DNA from: Silvimonas terrae
Lineage (GTDB): Bacteria; Pseudomonadota; Gammaproteobacteria; Burkholderiales; Chitinibacteraceae
Length of the DNA: 64,000 bases
Direction: 5' to 3'
Assembly (NCBI RefSeq): GCF_014202765.1
Contig: NZ_JACHHN010000004.1
Location: forward strand, 333,097-397,096
Positions 36,664 through 45,882 of the stretch are shown here, piece after piece; within the stretch, counting starts at the first letter, position 1, and every line of letters starts with the position of its first letter. The translations under genes and the position numbers were made by a program. The notes under the pieces are model-generated. The model was not told the origin of the DNA. It saw only the letters and a list, made by a program, of their open reading frames with translations, and did no database searches.

Positions 36664-37038
36664 TCAGTTGAACGCGGTGCGCTCGTTGATTTGTGCGGCA
36701 AAGTTTTGCTCTGCATTGGCAGCCACTTGCCACTTGGCCACGGAAGCCGGGGCAGCCGGTTCTACAGCACGGCCACTGAACGGTGCGCGACCCGGTTGTT
36801 GCTTGGGTTGGGCAGCAAAGTTCTGATCAGCAGCGGCAGCACGTTGCCAGGAAGCCAGCACTTGCGGGCGGGTTTCGGTCACACGGCCGCTGAACGGGGC
36901 ACGACCCGGTTGCTTGTTGATCTGAGCGGTGTAGTTCTGGGTAGCGCCAGCGGCGGCTTGCCAGTCAGCGGCTTGAGCCGAGAAAGCAGCAGTAGCGGCA
37001 ACAGCAGCAAAAACGATGGAAGCAGTAAACTTGGTCAT
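36664..37038 (-). CDS. Small secreted protein of three 38-residue repeats
   Basis: Unrecognised product of 124 aa. A Sec signal peptide (residues 1-23, ending AQA-AD) is followed by three imperfect repeats starting at W26, W64 and W103. Each repeat has W-Q-x-A-A-x-A-x-Q-N-[YF]-x-A-Q; the first two continue with QPGRAPFSGR, and the third stops short at QINERTAFN. ATG 37038 has CGGAG upstream. A palindrome lies over its promoter and a strong terminator follows, so it is a regulated monocistronic gene. The basic, Gln/Asn/Ala-rich mature protein would be periplasmic or exported. Function unknown. Confidence 0.8.
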   Translation of the reverse strand: MTKFTASIVFAAVAATAAFSAQAADWQAAAGATQNYTAQINKQPGRAPFSGRVTETRPQVLASWQRAAAADQNFAAQPKQQPGRAPFSGRAVEPAAPASVAKWQVAANAEQNFAAQINERTAFN

Positions 37039-37101
37039 GATGTTTCTCCGTAGATTGATGTTGAGCTGTCGTTGTTTTGTTTCCGACATTGGTGCCAATA
37101 A

Positions 37102-37120
37102 TACGTAACTCAATTACGTA
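37102..37120 (-). promoter_or_regulatory. Perfect palindrome TACGTAA-N5-TTACGTA over a promoter
   Basis: Seven-base perfect arms flank CTCAA. On the minus strand the palindrome abuts TATTAT (37103-37098), a 5/6 match to a -10 box, about 60 bases upstream of the small secreted protein gene. The -35 region is poor (TTTTTC), which suggests an activator or a repressor that reads the palindrome. The same gap, 37039-37441, holds no gene and also carries the promoter of the chemoreceptor. Confidence 0.65.
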
Positions 37121-37441
37121 GAAAAACTACCAAACCGTTGTTTCACTGATTCCTTGTTGTTGATAATCCATCACAGCCAAACGCTTGTTTTTGTTGAGGC
37201 ATTTCTTGCCTGCATGCGCGTTTGAGGCCGGTTTCCGGGCCCTTTTGCATATTTCAGACAGGTTGCAGTCCGCGTCTCTTCGCCGCCCTGGCAAATTGCT
37301 GGCAATCGCCTAGAACCAATGCATAGCCAGCAATAAAAACCAAAGAACACCAAAAAGTACTGCTGCGACGCGCCACCTGCGCGCAGCCCTTGTCTGTCAT
37401 GCGTACACCCACCGCCGGATCAACGTTTTCAGGATCAAGCC

Positions 37442-39061
37442 ATGAAGATCAGTACGCGTATTGCCGCCCTGCTCACGCTTGCTGTACTGGGCCTTGTCAT
37501 CATCTCTGCCTGCTCGTTTATCGCGTTTAGCCGACTCAAGAACAATGTGTATGACATTGCCGAAAACACCGTGCCCAGCGAGACCCTCATTTTCAAAATC
37601 CAGGCAGCCGTCGGGCGCGCCAGGCTGATGGCGGTGCAACGCTTGTATTTTGATGGCGACCAAAGCCAGCGCGATCAGTTGCTGACCCAGCAACTGGCCA
37701 ACATTGATGCGCTGTTCAAGAAATACAAAGACGACGGCATGATTTCCGATGCCAAAGATCAGGCCGGCATGGATGAAAATCTGGCCATGTACCGGCAATG
37801 GTCTGATCTGGCCCGCAAATACGCCATTGGCGTGGACGCCGCGCATATTGAAGAATCCCGCAAGGTGTTCCAGACCCAGGCCGCGCCGCTGGCAGAGAAG
37901 ATGTCGGGCGCGCTGGATAACTGGACCGCCTACAACGACAGCCTGGGCGTGGCGGCCAAAGATGCGGCCTACAGCACCATCAACAGTTCACGGCTGATTC
38001 TGAGCAGCATCAGCCTGATTGCCATTGTCGCCATGCTGGGCATTGGTATCTGGCTGTATCGCGGCATTACCTCGCAAATTACCGGCTTGCAGGATCTGGT
38101 CACCGGCATTGCGCAATCGCTGGATTTCACCCGGCGTTCTCACTCCAGTTCGCAAGATGAAATTGGCCGCACCGCGTCGGCCATCAATCATTTGCTGGGC
38201 ACTGTGGAAGACAGCATGCAGAAAATCCTCTCCGCCACGGGTGAGGTGTCTTCCATGGCCAGCACCATGTCTGGCGCGGCCAATGCCGTCGCCACCAGTT
38301 CCGTCCTGCAAAGCGATGCCGCCAGCAATATGGCGGCGGCGGTGCAAGAGGTCACGGTCAGTATCAATCACGTGTCTGAGCAAGCGCGCCAGGCGGCGGA
38401 TGCATCCTCCCGCTCGGGCGAGTTGGCCAGCGAGGGCGAACGCGTCATCGGCCAGACCACCAGCGACATGCGCAATATCCAGCGCACCATTGAAGCGGCG
38501 GCCGGCAAGGTGGGCGAGGTGCAAAACAGCAGTCAGCAGGTGGATTCTGTCTTGCAGGTGATCAAGGAAGTGGCCGATCAGACCAACCTGCTGGCCCTGA
38601 ACGCCGCCATTGAAGCCGCACGCGCCGGAGATGCCGGCCGGGGCTTTGCCGTGGTGGCCGATGAAGTGCGCAAGCTGGCCGAACGTACCGCGTCCTCTGC
38701 CATTGAAATCCGCACTATCGTGCAACAGATGCAGGCCACCAGCCACGATGCCAATTCGCAAATGGTCAACGCGGTGGAAATTGCCCGGGGTGCCGTGGAT
38801 CGCGCGGCGCAGGCAGAGAATTCAATCTCGACCATTCGCCAGTCTTCCAGCGCGGCGGTAGAACTGGTCGGCCAGATTACCAATGCCATTGCGGAACAAA
38901 GCGCAGCCAGCAATGTGATCGCCAACCAGGTGGAAAGCGTGGCGCAAATGACCGAACACAATAGTGAATCAGCCCAGAGTACGGCCCGTTCTGCCGATGC
39001 GTTGCAGCAGATTGTGACGCGGCTGACCTCGGAGATCGGCCGCTACCGGCTGGCGGCTTAA
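37442..39061 (+). CDS. Methyl-accepting chemotaxis protein with four-helix-bundle sensor
   Basis: Product of 539 aa. The N-terminal helix (residues about 8-30) and a periplasmic helical sensor of the 4HB_MCP type ([21 protein letters not shown]...) are followed by a second helix ([23 protein letters not shown]), HAMP and the signalling domain with hairpin tip [20 protein letters not shown]. It differs from the receptor at 27335 in the sensor, so a different attractant is likely. The gene stands alone; no che genes lie in the window. Confidence 0.9.
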   Translation: MKISTRIAALLTLAVLGLVIISACSFIAFSRLKNNVYDIAENTVPSETLIFKIQAAVGRARLMAVQRLYFDGDQSQRDQLLTQQLANIDALFKKYKDDGMISDAKDQAGMDENLAMYRQWSDLARKYAIGVDAAHIEESRKVFQTQAAPLAEKMSGALDNWTAYNDSLGVAAKDAAYSTINSSRLILSSISLIAIVAMLGIGIWLYRGITSQITGLQDLVTGIAQSLDFTRRSHSSSQDEIGRTASAINHLLGTVEDSMQKILSATGEVSSMASTMSGAANAVATSSVLQSDAASNMAAAVQEVTVSINHVSEQARQAADASSRSGELASEGERVIGQTTSDMRNIQRTIEAAAGKVGEVQNSSQQVDSVLQVIKEVADQTNLLALNAAIEAARAGDAGRGFAVVADEVRKLAERTASSAIEIRTIVQQMQATSHDANSQMVNAVEIARGAVDRAAQAENSISTIRQSSSAAVELVGQITNAIAEQSAASNVIANQVESVAQMTEHNSESAQSTARSADALQQIVTRLTSEIGRYRLAA

Positions 39062-39289
39062 GCCGTTTTGTCACACAAGGCTGCTATCACTGACTTGAGA
39101 CCCGTTTCCCGGCGTGACAGAAAGACCTGGCGTGCGAAGGTCCGCAGGCAGCATTGTGCCTGCGGACCTTTGGGTCGGGCGAGGCGCTGCGCCATCCCGG
39201 CCACCCGGACTGCACAGCGCGTACCCCAAAGCGCTGTGCTATAACTTGGTCAGGCTCAGGCCTTGAGCCCCTCTTCAAAAGCGCCCGCC

Positions 39290-42022
39290 ATGACCGCAAC
39301 CAGGAGCCCATTGGTCAGCAGACTTGTCGCAGGTCTGGTGCTGCTCAATGCGTTTGTCTATGTCCTGGTGGTGGCCGCACTGTGGCAAAGCCACCAGCAA
39401 TACGAACGGCAAGCTATCCTTGCCACCCAGAATCTCTCCCAATCCCTTGCCATCAATGTCTCTGGCACGCTCAAGAAAATTGATGTCGGCCTGTTTGCCA
39501 TTGCCACAGAAACCGAACGCCAACTGGCCCACGGCCAGATTGACGCCCCCACGCTCAACCGGTTTATTGATGCCCAGCACCAGTTAATCCCGGAGGTTGA
39601 AGGGCTGCGCGTCACCGACGCGCGCGGCCAGGTGCTCTATGGCGACAAAGTGCCGCCCGGCCCGGCGCGCAACGTGTCTGACCGGGAACTGTTTCAGCGC
39701 CTGGCCGCGCACAACACGCGGGAAGCGCAGATTTCCGATTCGGTCGTCAGCCGCGTGACCGGGGCATGGTCAATGGCGATTGCCCGGCGCATTACCGGGC
39801 CCGACGGCGCTTTTGCCGGCATCGTCTACGCGCTGCTGCCGCTGGACTGGTTCAACGGGCTCTATCACCCGTTTGATCTGGGGCCACACGGCATGATTGC
39901 CATGCGGGACAAAGACCTGCGCGCGTGGTTCCGGCTGCCGGCCACCCCTTATATGAACACGCTGGACGGCCGTGCCATTGTGTCGCAGACCACCGCCGAT
40001 TTCGTCCACCGTTACCCGCAGGGGGCCACCTACGAAACCGTGGTCAAGCTTGATGACACCCGCCGACGCATGTCTTTCCGGCCGGTAGATGGTCAGCCGC
40101 TGTTTATTTTTGTCGGTCAGGCCACCCAGGATTATCTGGCTAGCTGGCGCCAGGAAGTGGCCGCCGGCGCCATTCTGTCGCTGATCTTCACCATCATCAG
40201 CATTGCCATTGCACGCCACCTGTATCAGGTACGCATTGCCGAGCTGGAATCCATCACCGCCCTGCGCAACAGCCGGGAAGAAGTCCTGCGGTCAGAGACG
40301 CGTTTTCGCACCCTGTATGACGCCACCATTGATGCGGTCTGGCTGCGCGACGACCAATTCCACATGATTGATTGCAACCCGGCAGCGGTGCGGCTGATGG
40401 GTGCGCGCTCGCGCAATGAACTGATGCAGACCGCGCCGGACGACCTGTGGCCACCCGTGCAGCCCGACGGCACGCCCTCCTGGGTCAAGCGGGACCGGTG
40501 CCTGGCCGACCTGCGGCGCGACGGCAATATCCGCGTGGAATGGGTGTACCGGCGTCTGGATACCGGCGAGCCATTCCCGGTGGAAGTCTTGATGACCAGT
40601 CTGGTGCTGGACGGCCACCCGCTCTTGCAAATGGTGGTCCACGACATTACCGAGCGCAAAGCCGCAGAAGAGCAAATCCGGCATCTGGCGTATTTTGATT
40701 CGCTCACCGGCCTGCCCAATCGCCGCCTGCTGATGGACAAACTGGACCAGGCGCTGCTGGCCAGCACCCAATCCGGCCAGTACGGCGCGTTGATGATTCT
40801 GGACCTGGACAACTTCAAACTGCTTAACGACACCCGCGGGCACGAAATTGGCGACCGCTTCCTGGTGGCCGTGGCAGCCCGACTCAGCCAGACCATCGAC
40901 CCCGTCGGCATGGTGTGCCGGTTGGGCGGCGATGAATATGTGGTGATCCTGGAAAACCTGGGGCACGACGCGGCCATTGCCCGCCATCATGCAGAAACCC
41001 GCACCGAGATCATCCGCGCCGCGCTGGATCAAACCTGGCCTCTGCAGGAAGACGATCTGCCCTATCACAGCACCTCCAGCATTGGTGTCGCCCTGTTTGC
41101 CGGGCAAGACACGCAAGTACGCACCTTGCTCAAACAGGCCGATGTCGCGCTGTACCAGGCCAAAGCGGCCGGCCGCAACGCATTCTGTCTGTTCAGCCCG
41201 GCCTTGCAGGAAGTGATCGATACCCGTTCTTCACTGGAAGCCGCCTTGCGCCATGGCCTGAACCGGGCAGAGTTCCAACTGTATTACCAACCGCAATTCA
41301 GTCTGGATCACGGTTTGATTGGCGCGGAAGCGCTGCTGCGCTGGTCACCGGGGCAACATCCAAGCGTCTCGCCGGCGGTGTTTATCCCGGTGGCCGAAGA
41401 ATCCGGCTTGATCCTGCGGCTGGGTCAGTGGGTCATGCACAGCGCCTGTGAGCAATTGGTGCGCTGGGCCCAACAACCACTCACCCGCGATCTGAAAATT
41501 GCCATCAATGTCAGCGCCCGCCAGTTCCACCGGCCGGACTTCGCCGCCCGCGTACGCAGCGCGCTGGAAGCGACCGGCGCCAATCCATCCCGGCTGCAAC
41601 TGGAACTGACTGAAAGCGTGGTGCTGGAAAAAGTCGGTGAAGTGGTCGAGCGCATGCAGCAAATCCGCCAGCTGGGCGTGACGTTCTCACTGGACGACTT
41701 TGGCACCGGCTTCTCATCGCTGTCTTACCTCAAGCAACTGCCGCTGGACCAGATCAAGATTGACCAATCGTTTGTGCATGACCTGATGAGCAGTGGCAAC
41801 GACGCAGCCATTGTGCGCGCCATTGTCGCCATTGGCCGCTCACTGGGCCTGCAAGTGATTGCGGAAGGTGTAGAAACCCAGGACCAACTGGTCTATCTGA
41901 CCAGCATGGATTGCCGGGTGTTCCAGGGCTATCTGCTGGGCCGGCCCGTACCCATGCGGGACTGGCAAAGCGCCTGGCACAACTGGCAACAACCAGAAAC
42001 CCCGCAGGGGAAAGTGGGTTGA
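39290..42022 (+). CDS. Membrane-bound PAS-GGDEF-EAL cyclic-di-GMP protein
   Basis: Product of 910 aa from the preferred ATG 39290 (TTG 39263 is possible). A membrane helix near 10-30, a large periplasmic Cache-type sensor (about 40-290), and a second helix (GAILSLIFTIISIAIARHL) precede a PAS domain (about 337-457), GGDEF domain and EAL domain. The GGDEF motif reads RLGGDEY near 544-550, with Y in place of F, so cyclase activity is doubtful. The EAL motif is intact (GAEALLRW, near 680) with LDDFGTGFSS and the downstream KID, so phosphodiesterase activity is likely. A strong terminator follows. Confidence 0.88.
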   Translation: MTATRSPLVSRLVAGLVLLNAFVYVLVVAALWQSHQQYERQAILATQNLSQSLAINVSGTLKKIDVGLFAIATETERQLAHGQIDAPTLNRFIDAQHQLIPEVEGLRVTDARGQVLYGDKVPPGPARNVSDRELFQRLAAHNTREAQISDSVVSRVTGAWSMAIARRITGPDGAFAGIVYALLPLDWFNGLYHPFDLGPHGMIAMRDKDLRAWFRLPATPYMNTLDGRAIVSQTTADFVHRYPQGATYETVVKLDDTRRRMSFRPVDGQPLFIFVGQATQDYLASWRQEVAAGAILSLIFTIISIAIARHLYQVRIAELESITALRNSREEVLRSETRFRTLYDATIDAVWLRDDQFHMIDCNPAAVRLMGARSRNELMQTAPDDLWPPVQPDGTPSWVKRDRCLADLRRDGNIRVEWVYRRLDTGEPFPVEVLMTSLVLDGHPLLQMVVHDITERKAAEEQIRHLAYFDSLTGLPNRRLLMDKLDQALLASTQSGQYGALMILDLDNFKLLNDTRGHEIGDRFLVAVAARLSQTIDPVGMVCRLGGDEYVVILENLGHDAAIARHHAETRTEIIRAALDQTWPLQEDDLPYHSTSSIGVALFAGQDTQVRTLLKQADVALYQAKAAGRNAFCLFSPALQEVIDTRSSLEAALRHGLNRAEFQLYYQPQFSLDHGLIGAEALLRWSPGQHPSVSPAVFIPVAEESGLILRLGQWVMHSACEQLVRWAQQPLTRDLKIAINVSARQFHRPDFAARVRSALEATGANPSRLQLELTESVVLEKVGEVVERMQQIRQLGVTFSLDDFGTGFSSLSYLKQLPLDQIKIDQSFVHDLMSSGNDAAIVRAIVAIGRSLGLQVIAEGVETQDQLVYLTSMDCRVFQGYLLGRPVPMRDWQSAWHNWQQPETPQGKVG

Positions 42023-42044
42023 ACCCGGTGGCGGCACGAAAAAC

Positions 42045-42072
42045 AAAAAACGGCCCTTTGCGGCCGTTTTTT
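42045..42072 (+). terminator. Rho-independent terminator of the GGDEF-EAL gene
   Basis: AAAAACGGCC (42046-42055) pairs with GGCCGTTTTT (42062-42071), and T bases continue beyond. Confidence 0.9.
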
Positions 42073-42356
42073 GTTTGTTGATGTTCATCAAGACTACCGA
42101 CATCTGACACGACCAGACCCACCCTTGATCATGGAATCCAGTGTCAGGTGGTGCTAACCTCTTTGGGCAACGCTGGATACATAATCCCGCGCAAATCAAG
42201 CAGTTAGCAATGACACCCAGATAAAAAACCAGTTGGCACCGGCGCTTTAACAGGAGGACGCACCATGACTTGATAAACACATGAAACCCGGCGCGAGCCA
42301 AAGGTGCGCTAACACCGATGACCCGCTAACCAAAATCACTAGATTGGATAGTAATT

Positions 42357-42620
42357 ATGGCTAAGACGGATTGTATGCCAGAACCCCGCTCGTCCCCAGA
42401 ACCGCCCAATGTGTTATTTGACGCAATTGAGTGTGTTGTCGATTTTGATTCCCTTTACCCCTACTCACCGGCCCTGCTTCTGGGACCGGATGTCCTGCTA
42501 CGCGCTGCTTTTCTGCCTTGTGAAAGGGTGAAGGCATATGTGGGCAAAGGCGTGATCTTGATCGGGCATCACCAGCAGCTGGCGCAATGGCTTGAAGGCA
42601 AAGCCGGCCCGCTGAACTGA
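42357..42620 (+). CDS. Short hypothetical protein, doubtful
   Basis: A frame of 87 codons with codon use similar to nearby genes, but no Shine-Dalgarno before ATG 42357. The protein (FDAIECVVDFDSLYPYSPALLLGPDVLLRAAF...) looks globular with a C-terminal VKAYVGKGVILIGHHQQLAQWLEG. No signal peptide or known motif is visible. In the preceding 42073-42356 gap a perfect AGGAGG precedes an ATG-ACT-TGA start-stop at 42264; the gap otherwise holds nothing recognisable. The frame may be real, or a decayed gene. Confidence 0.4.
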   Translation: MAKTDCMPEPRSSPEPPNVLFDAIECVVDFDSLYPYSPALLLGPDVLLRAAFLPCERVKAYVGKGVILIGHHQQLAQWLEGKAGPLN

Positions 42621-42689
42621 GGGGAGGAGAGACCCCGGCCACCGGGGCACAGCGCGGGCGGCCCGCCGCCCGCGATCTGGGGAAAACCA

Positions 42690-43440
42690 CATCGTAGCCC
42701 GGATGAAGGACCGAAGGTCCGGGAATCCGGGGTTGCAATGCGGGCCATATCGCTGCCCTCACTCGCCTGCCCCCTCACCGCACAACACCATTCTTGCCAA
42801 CATCGCCACCCCGGATTCCCGCTTCGCTCCATCCGGGCTACGGTGCTGCGCTCCGAATTCACCGTAAAGAGTGCGCATGTGTCGTCGCTGGATTCCGGCT
42901 CAAGGCCGGAATGACGAGTCAGTGGGGTGCGTGTTGAATTGGCAGTGGCAGTGGCAGTGGCAGTGGCAGTTGGTGTTGGTGTTGGTGTGGGTATTGCCGT
43001 TGCCGTTGCTGTTGCTGTTGGGGTTGTTTTTGACTTTCTCCCCCGTCAAAGCCAAGCGCCGAAGGAGGACGGGAGACCCCAGGCTCCCGACCGACTGAGG
43101 GAAGCCCGGAGGGCCGCCCGGCTGGGGTCGCCTTTCTTTGGTTCCTTTCTTTGGCGAAGCAAAGAAAGGGACGTGCTCCGGCCACCGCCGGTATCAAACG
43201 CCTTTCAAACCCGCGCCGCAAGGCGCTAACAGTAGTTTCGGGTTTTACGGCAATGAAGGTGGATTGTCGCTTCGCTCCGAATCCACCCTACGACCTTTCT
43301 TTGGGCCCGGCGCCCCGGGTATCAAACGCCTTTCAAATCCGCGCCGCAAGGCGCTAACACACCACAACAATATGAACCACGCCCGCCACCCCGGATTCCC
43401 GCCTGCGGCTCCATCCGGGCTACCCGTGGCGCCGCCCAGC
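42690..43440. repeat. Intergenic mosaic R8: one minus-strand composite cassette with two array types
   Basis: REP-like units lie at 42694-42735 and 42808-42842 in opposite orientation, and a dRS3-like repeat at 42890-42922. Five GGCAGT hexamers (42941-42970), three TGGTGT (42971-42988) and TTGCCG/TTGCTG units (to 43020) follow. The TTTCTTTGG...CAAAGAAAG block is at 43133-43169. Two successive CGCGCC...GGCGCTAAC ends with a GGTGGATTGTCGC module (43258-43292) between them come next, and a last REP unit ends it at 43388-43424. No gene is seen in 42621-43567. Confidence 0.85.
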
Positions 43441-43453
43441 CCCTCACGCCCCA

Positions 43454-43479
43454 CAAAAAAAAGCCCGCACATGGCGGGC
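43454..43479 (-). terminator. Terminator of the binding-protein gene at 43568
   Basis: GCCCGC (43463-43468) pairs with GCGGGC (43474-43479); eight A bases at 43455-43462 give a minus-strand U-run. Confidence 0.8.
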
Positions 43480-43567
43480 CTGAATAACTGCTGCGTTGGG
43501 AGTCAGAACAAATGCACTTCAACAACAAACAACACATACAACAAGCATTACAGCAAAAACCAGTGCC

Positions 43568-44686
43568 CTAGCGCGTCAGCGTGCCAGTGGCGGAAATCAT
43601 GGTCAGCTCCACAAAGCCCGAGCCCAGCCGTTTACGATCAGAAAAGTCCACCACATACCCGCCCAGATCAAAGCGTTTCATGTCATTGAGCGCCTGATAC
43701 ACCGTCGCCCGGGTCGGGCTCTTGCCGGCGCGGCGCAGGGCCTCGGTCAGGATACGGGCAGAGATATACCCTTCCAGCAAGGCATAGCTGGGGTACTCGC
43801 CGGATTTGAGAAATGCATCTGCGTCTTGCTGAAAATCCCGCACGATCTTCAACTGGGCATTGGTGGGCGCCGGGAACACCTGCGACAAACCCAGCCCATG
43901 CGCCACATTCAGCCCGGCCTGACGGGTGACTTCATCAAACTGGATGGCGGACAACCCATACAATTGGGACGTGCCCCCCGCAGCCTTGAATTGTTTGGTA
44001 AAGGTGGCGGCCGGTTTGGAGATCGCCACCATCAGGATGGCTTCCGGGTTCATTTTTGCCAGCGCGGCGGCAGCAGGCGCGGTGTCGCCCGTGTTGCGGT
44101 CATACCAGGCTTCACCGGCCAGTTGCATATTGTGGCGGGCCAGTTCGGTTTTGATGGCGTTGTAGCCGGCCTCGCCAAAACTGTCTTTTTGCGCCAGGAC
44201 GGCAATGCGCTTGATCCCCAGCGACTGGTGCAGCAGCACCACAATTTTTTCTACTTCCTGGCTGTAGCCGGCACGCGTCTGGAAGAAATACGGGCTACCC
44301 GGATTGCGCACGCTTTCCGCCCCGGTATAAGCGCCCACCAGCGGCACGCCAGCGGTTTCCAGTGCTTTGGATTGCAGCAGTTGTTGCAGTGGCGCCGTGC
44401 CGTAATACCCCACCAGCGCCACCACGTTTTCCTTGTCGATCAACTCGCGGGTATTGCTCATGGTGCGCACGGGATCATAAGCGTCGTCCCGCGTGATCAG
44501 ATTGATGGGTTCGCCATTGATGCCGCCCTGCGCGTTCACGCGGCCAAAGTAAATGGAGGCGCCCACCGCCAATGCTTTGCCGGTCACGCTGGCAAGGCCA
44601 GTGGTCGGAACAGATTCACCAATATTGATATCAGCGCGCGCCTGAATGGCGAGCGTAGCCAGCACGACACAGATCAATCGCTTCAT
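43568..44686 (-). CDS. ABC-type periplasmic binding protein, branched-chain amino acid (LivK) family
   Basis: Product of 372 aa from ATG 44686; a signal peptide ends IQARA-DINIGES. The fold is Peripla_BP_6: IGESVPTTGLASVTGKA, ASIYFGRVNAQGGINGEPINLITRDD and VVALVGYYGTAPLQQLL are typical. It would bind an amino acid, urea or aromatic compound. No permease or ATPase gene lies beside it, so it is an orphan receptor, which could serve a distant transporter or a signalling protein. I reject the upstream start at 44731 because the signal peptide begins with MKRLICVVLATLA. Confidence 0.83.
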   Translation of the reverse strand: MKRLICVVLATLAIQARADINIGESVPTTGLASVTGKALAVGASIYFGRVNAQGGINGEPINLITRDDAYDPVRTMSNTRELIDKENVVALVGYYGTAPLQQLLQSKALETAGVPLVGAYTGAESVRNPGSPYFFQTRAGYSQEVEKIVVLLHQSLGIKRIAVLAQKDSFGEAGYNAIKTELARHNMQLAGEAWYDRNTGDTAPAAAALAKMNPEAILMVAISKPAATFTKQFKAAGGTSQLYGLSAIQFDEVTRQAGLNVAHGLGLSQVFPAPTNAQLKIVRDFQQDADAFLKSGEYPSYALLEGYISARILTEALRRAGKSPTRATVYQALNDMKRFDLGGYVVDFSDRKRLGSGFVELTMISATGTLTR

Positions 44687-44767
44687 GGGTTTCTCCGGCG
44701 TAACGGCGAGCAAAGACAATCCGACCCGCATGCGCGGACGGTTTGATCACCGGCAATCAGCTTGCAA

Positions 44768-45211
44768 TCAGATGGAGACGCTCCAGCCACTGCTGGCTGC
44801 GGGCATCACACGGGGCCGTGCGGTTTTACGCATGGGCACGGCGCCCAACCAGAAATCACGCAGTGTCATACCAAGGAGAGGGATCAACAGAATCAGTGGC
44901 CAGGAGGCCGACACGCCAAACGAAGCCTCGGCGCCAAAGCCGTGCCGCTGGAGCAGCAGGCTGAAAACCGGAAACAGCGCACCACAGATAATACTCAGCG
45001 CTGCCAACAGAAAAGGAAAAGTATCAACCGCAGCCAACCAGCCCATGACCAGAATCATGATGCCGATTGTGCAAGTCCCCAGGGCGGCCAGCACCAGTGG
45101 CATGTCGACGCGACACACCACCATCAGCCAGAACGCAAAAGACAAAAAAAACACGCCGCCCAGCATGGCCAGCACGCCCTGGTACAACCCGTCTTGCAAT
45201 TTGGTTTCCAT
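44768..45211 (-). CDS. Small integral membrane protein, unknown
   Basis: Unrecognised product of 147 aa with four predicted membrane helices (about 11-33, 37-60, 63-86 and 104-120), then a basic C-terminal tail (RKTARPRVMPAASSG). ATG 45211 has a GAGGG site 5 bases upstream. It lies 81 bases upstream of the orphan binding protein on the same strand, so the two may be co-transcribed, but nothing suggests that it is a classical permease. No charged motif or catalytic residue stands out. Confidence 0.65.
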   Translation of the reverse strand: METKLQDGLYQGVLAMLGGVFFLSFAFWLMVVCRVDMPLVLAALGTCTIGIMILVMGWLAAVDTFPFLLAALSIICGALFPVFSLLLQRHGFGAEASFGVSASWPLILLIPLLGMTLRDFWLGAVPMRKTARPRVMPAASSGWSVSI

Positions 45212-45882
45212 CGCCGCCCTCTGTCTGGATCAGCATTTCCCTGTAGCGGGATTTTTGATCACCTGGTCCGTGAGTTGATTTATGGTTATCGGCCAAGTGG
45301 TCTTATGTTTTCTTCTACTAACTTAGCGCAACGGCTTGCTGGCGCCTCCCCCGTCCTGCCAGCAAGCCGCCGTCGTCTCGCCTTTTTGTTTGTGCAATTA
45401 CGCGACATTCGCCCCCTTGCTGTCAATTCGGGTTGGTTTGGTTTTGTGTCGTTCTGTCTTTGGCCGCACCGCGACAAACGCGTCAGAGCAAGACATCCAC
45501 CGACCGTTTCATGCCTCGTTGCTGTGCACAAAAAATCGGCTCAACATCGCAGAAAACCTAGTATTTTCGGTGGCTTGCACCAATGCACGGCTAATACCAT
45601 GCACTGGCAATGTGCACGAAATCCAGCCACGCCGGCTGGCCGGAATGCTGACGAACGGTATGACAGAAGTGTTGCAGGAAAAGCGCAAAAAGATGACGGC
45701 GAGGTCACGCCAAGAGAAATAAGAATATTTACAACATTGGAAAGAATTATTGGGCCAACGCGGATTGACCGCCCCCATCCACGCCAGCCCCCAGATGGGT
45801 ATCCATACTGCAAAGTGGTATTACCGATTCAGGCCAGGTGATTGGAAAGTGGTCTCTTTCCTGATCTGGTGCACAGCCGGTC
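45212..45882. other. 670-base gap without a convincing gene
   Basis: Open frames on both strands (up to 128 codons) lack ribosome sites and show poor, biased composition. No member of the mosaic repeat families, no tRNA and no strong hairpin is visible. It may contain a decayed gene or regulatory RNA that cannot be recognised by eye. Confidence 0.5.

Noticed and set aside
42357-42620. Confident assignment of the 87-codon frame as a gene
   Set aside because: Kept only as low confidence, because the start lacks a ribosome site and no motif or neighbour supports it.
6245-43567. Mosaic regions as insertion sequences
   Set aside because: No transposase, no long terminal inverted repeats bounding a gene and no obvious target duplication; they look like non-coding modules.
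45336-45722. A 128-codon frame in the gap before the sialyltransferase-like gene
   Set aside because: No Shine-Dalgarno, poor composition (frequent Cys/Arg runs) and no recognisable segment.
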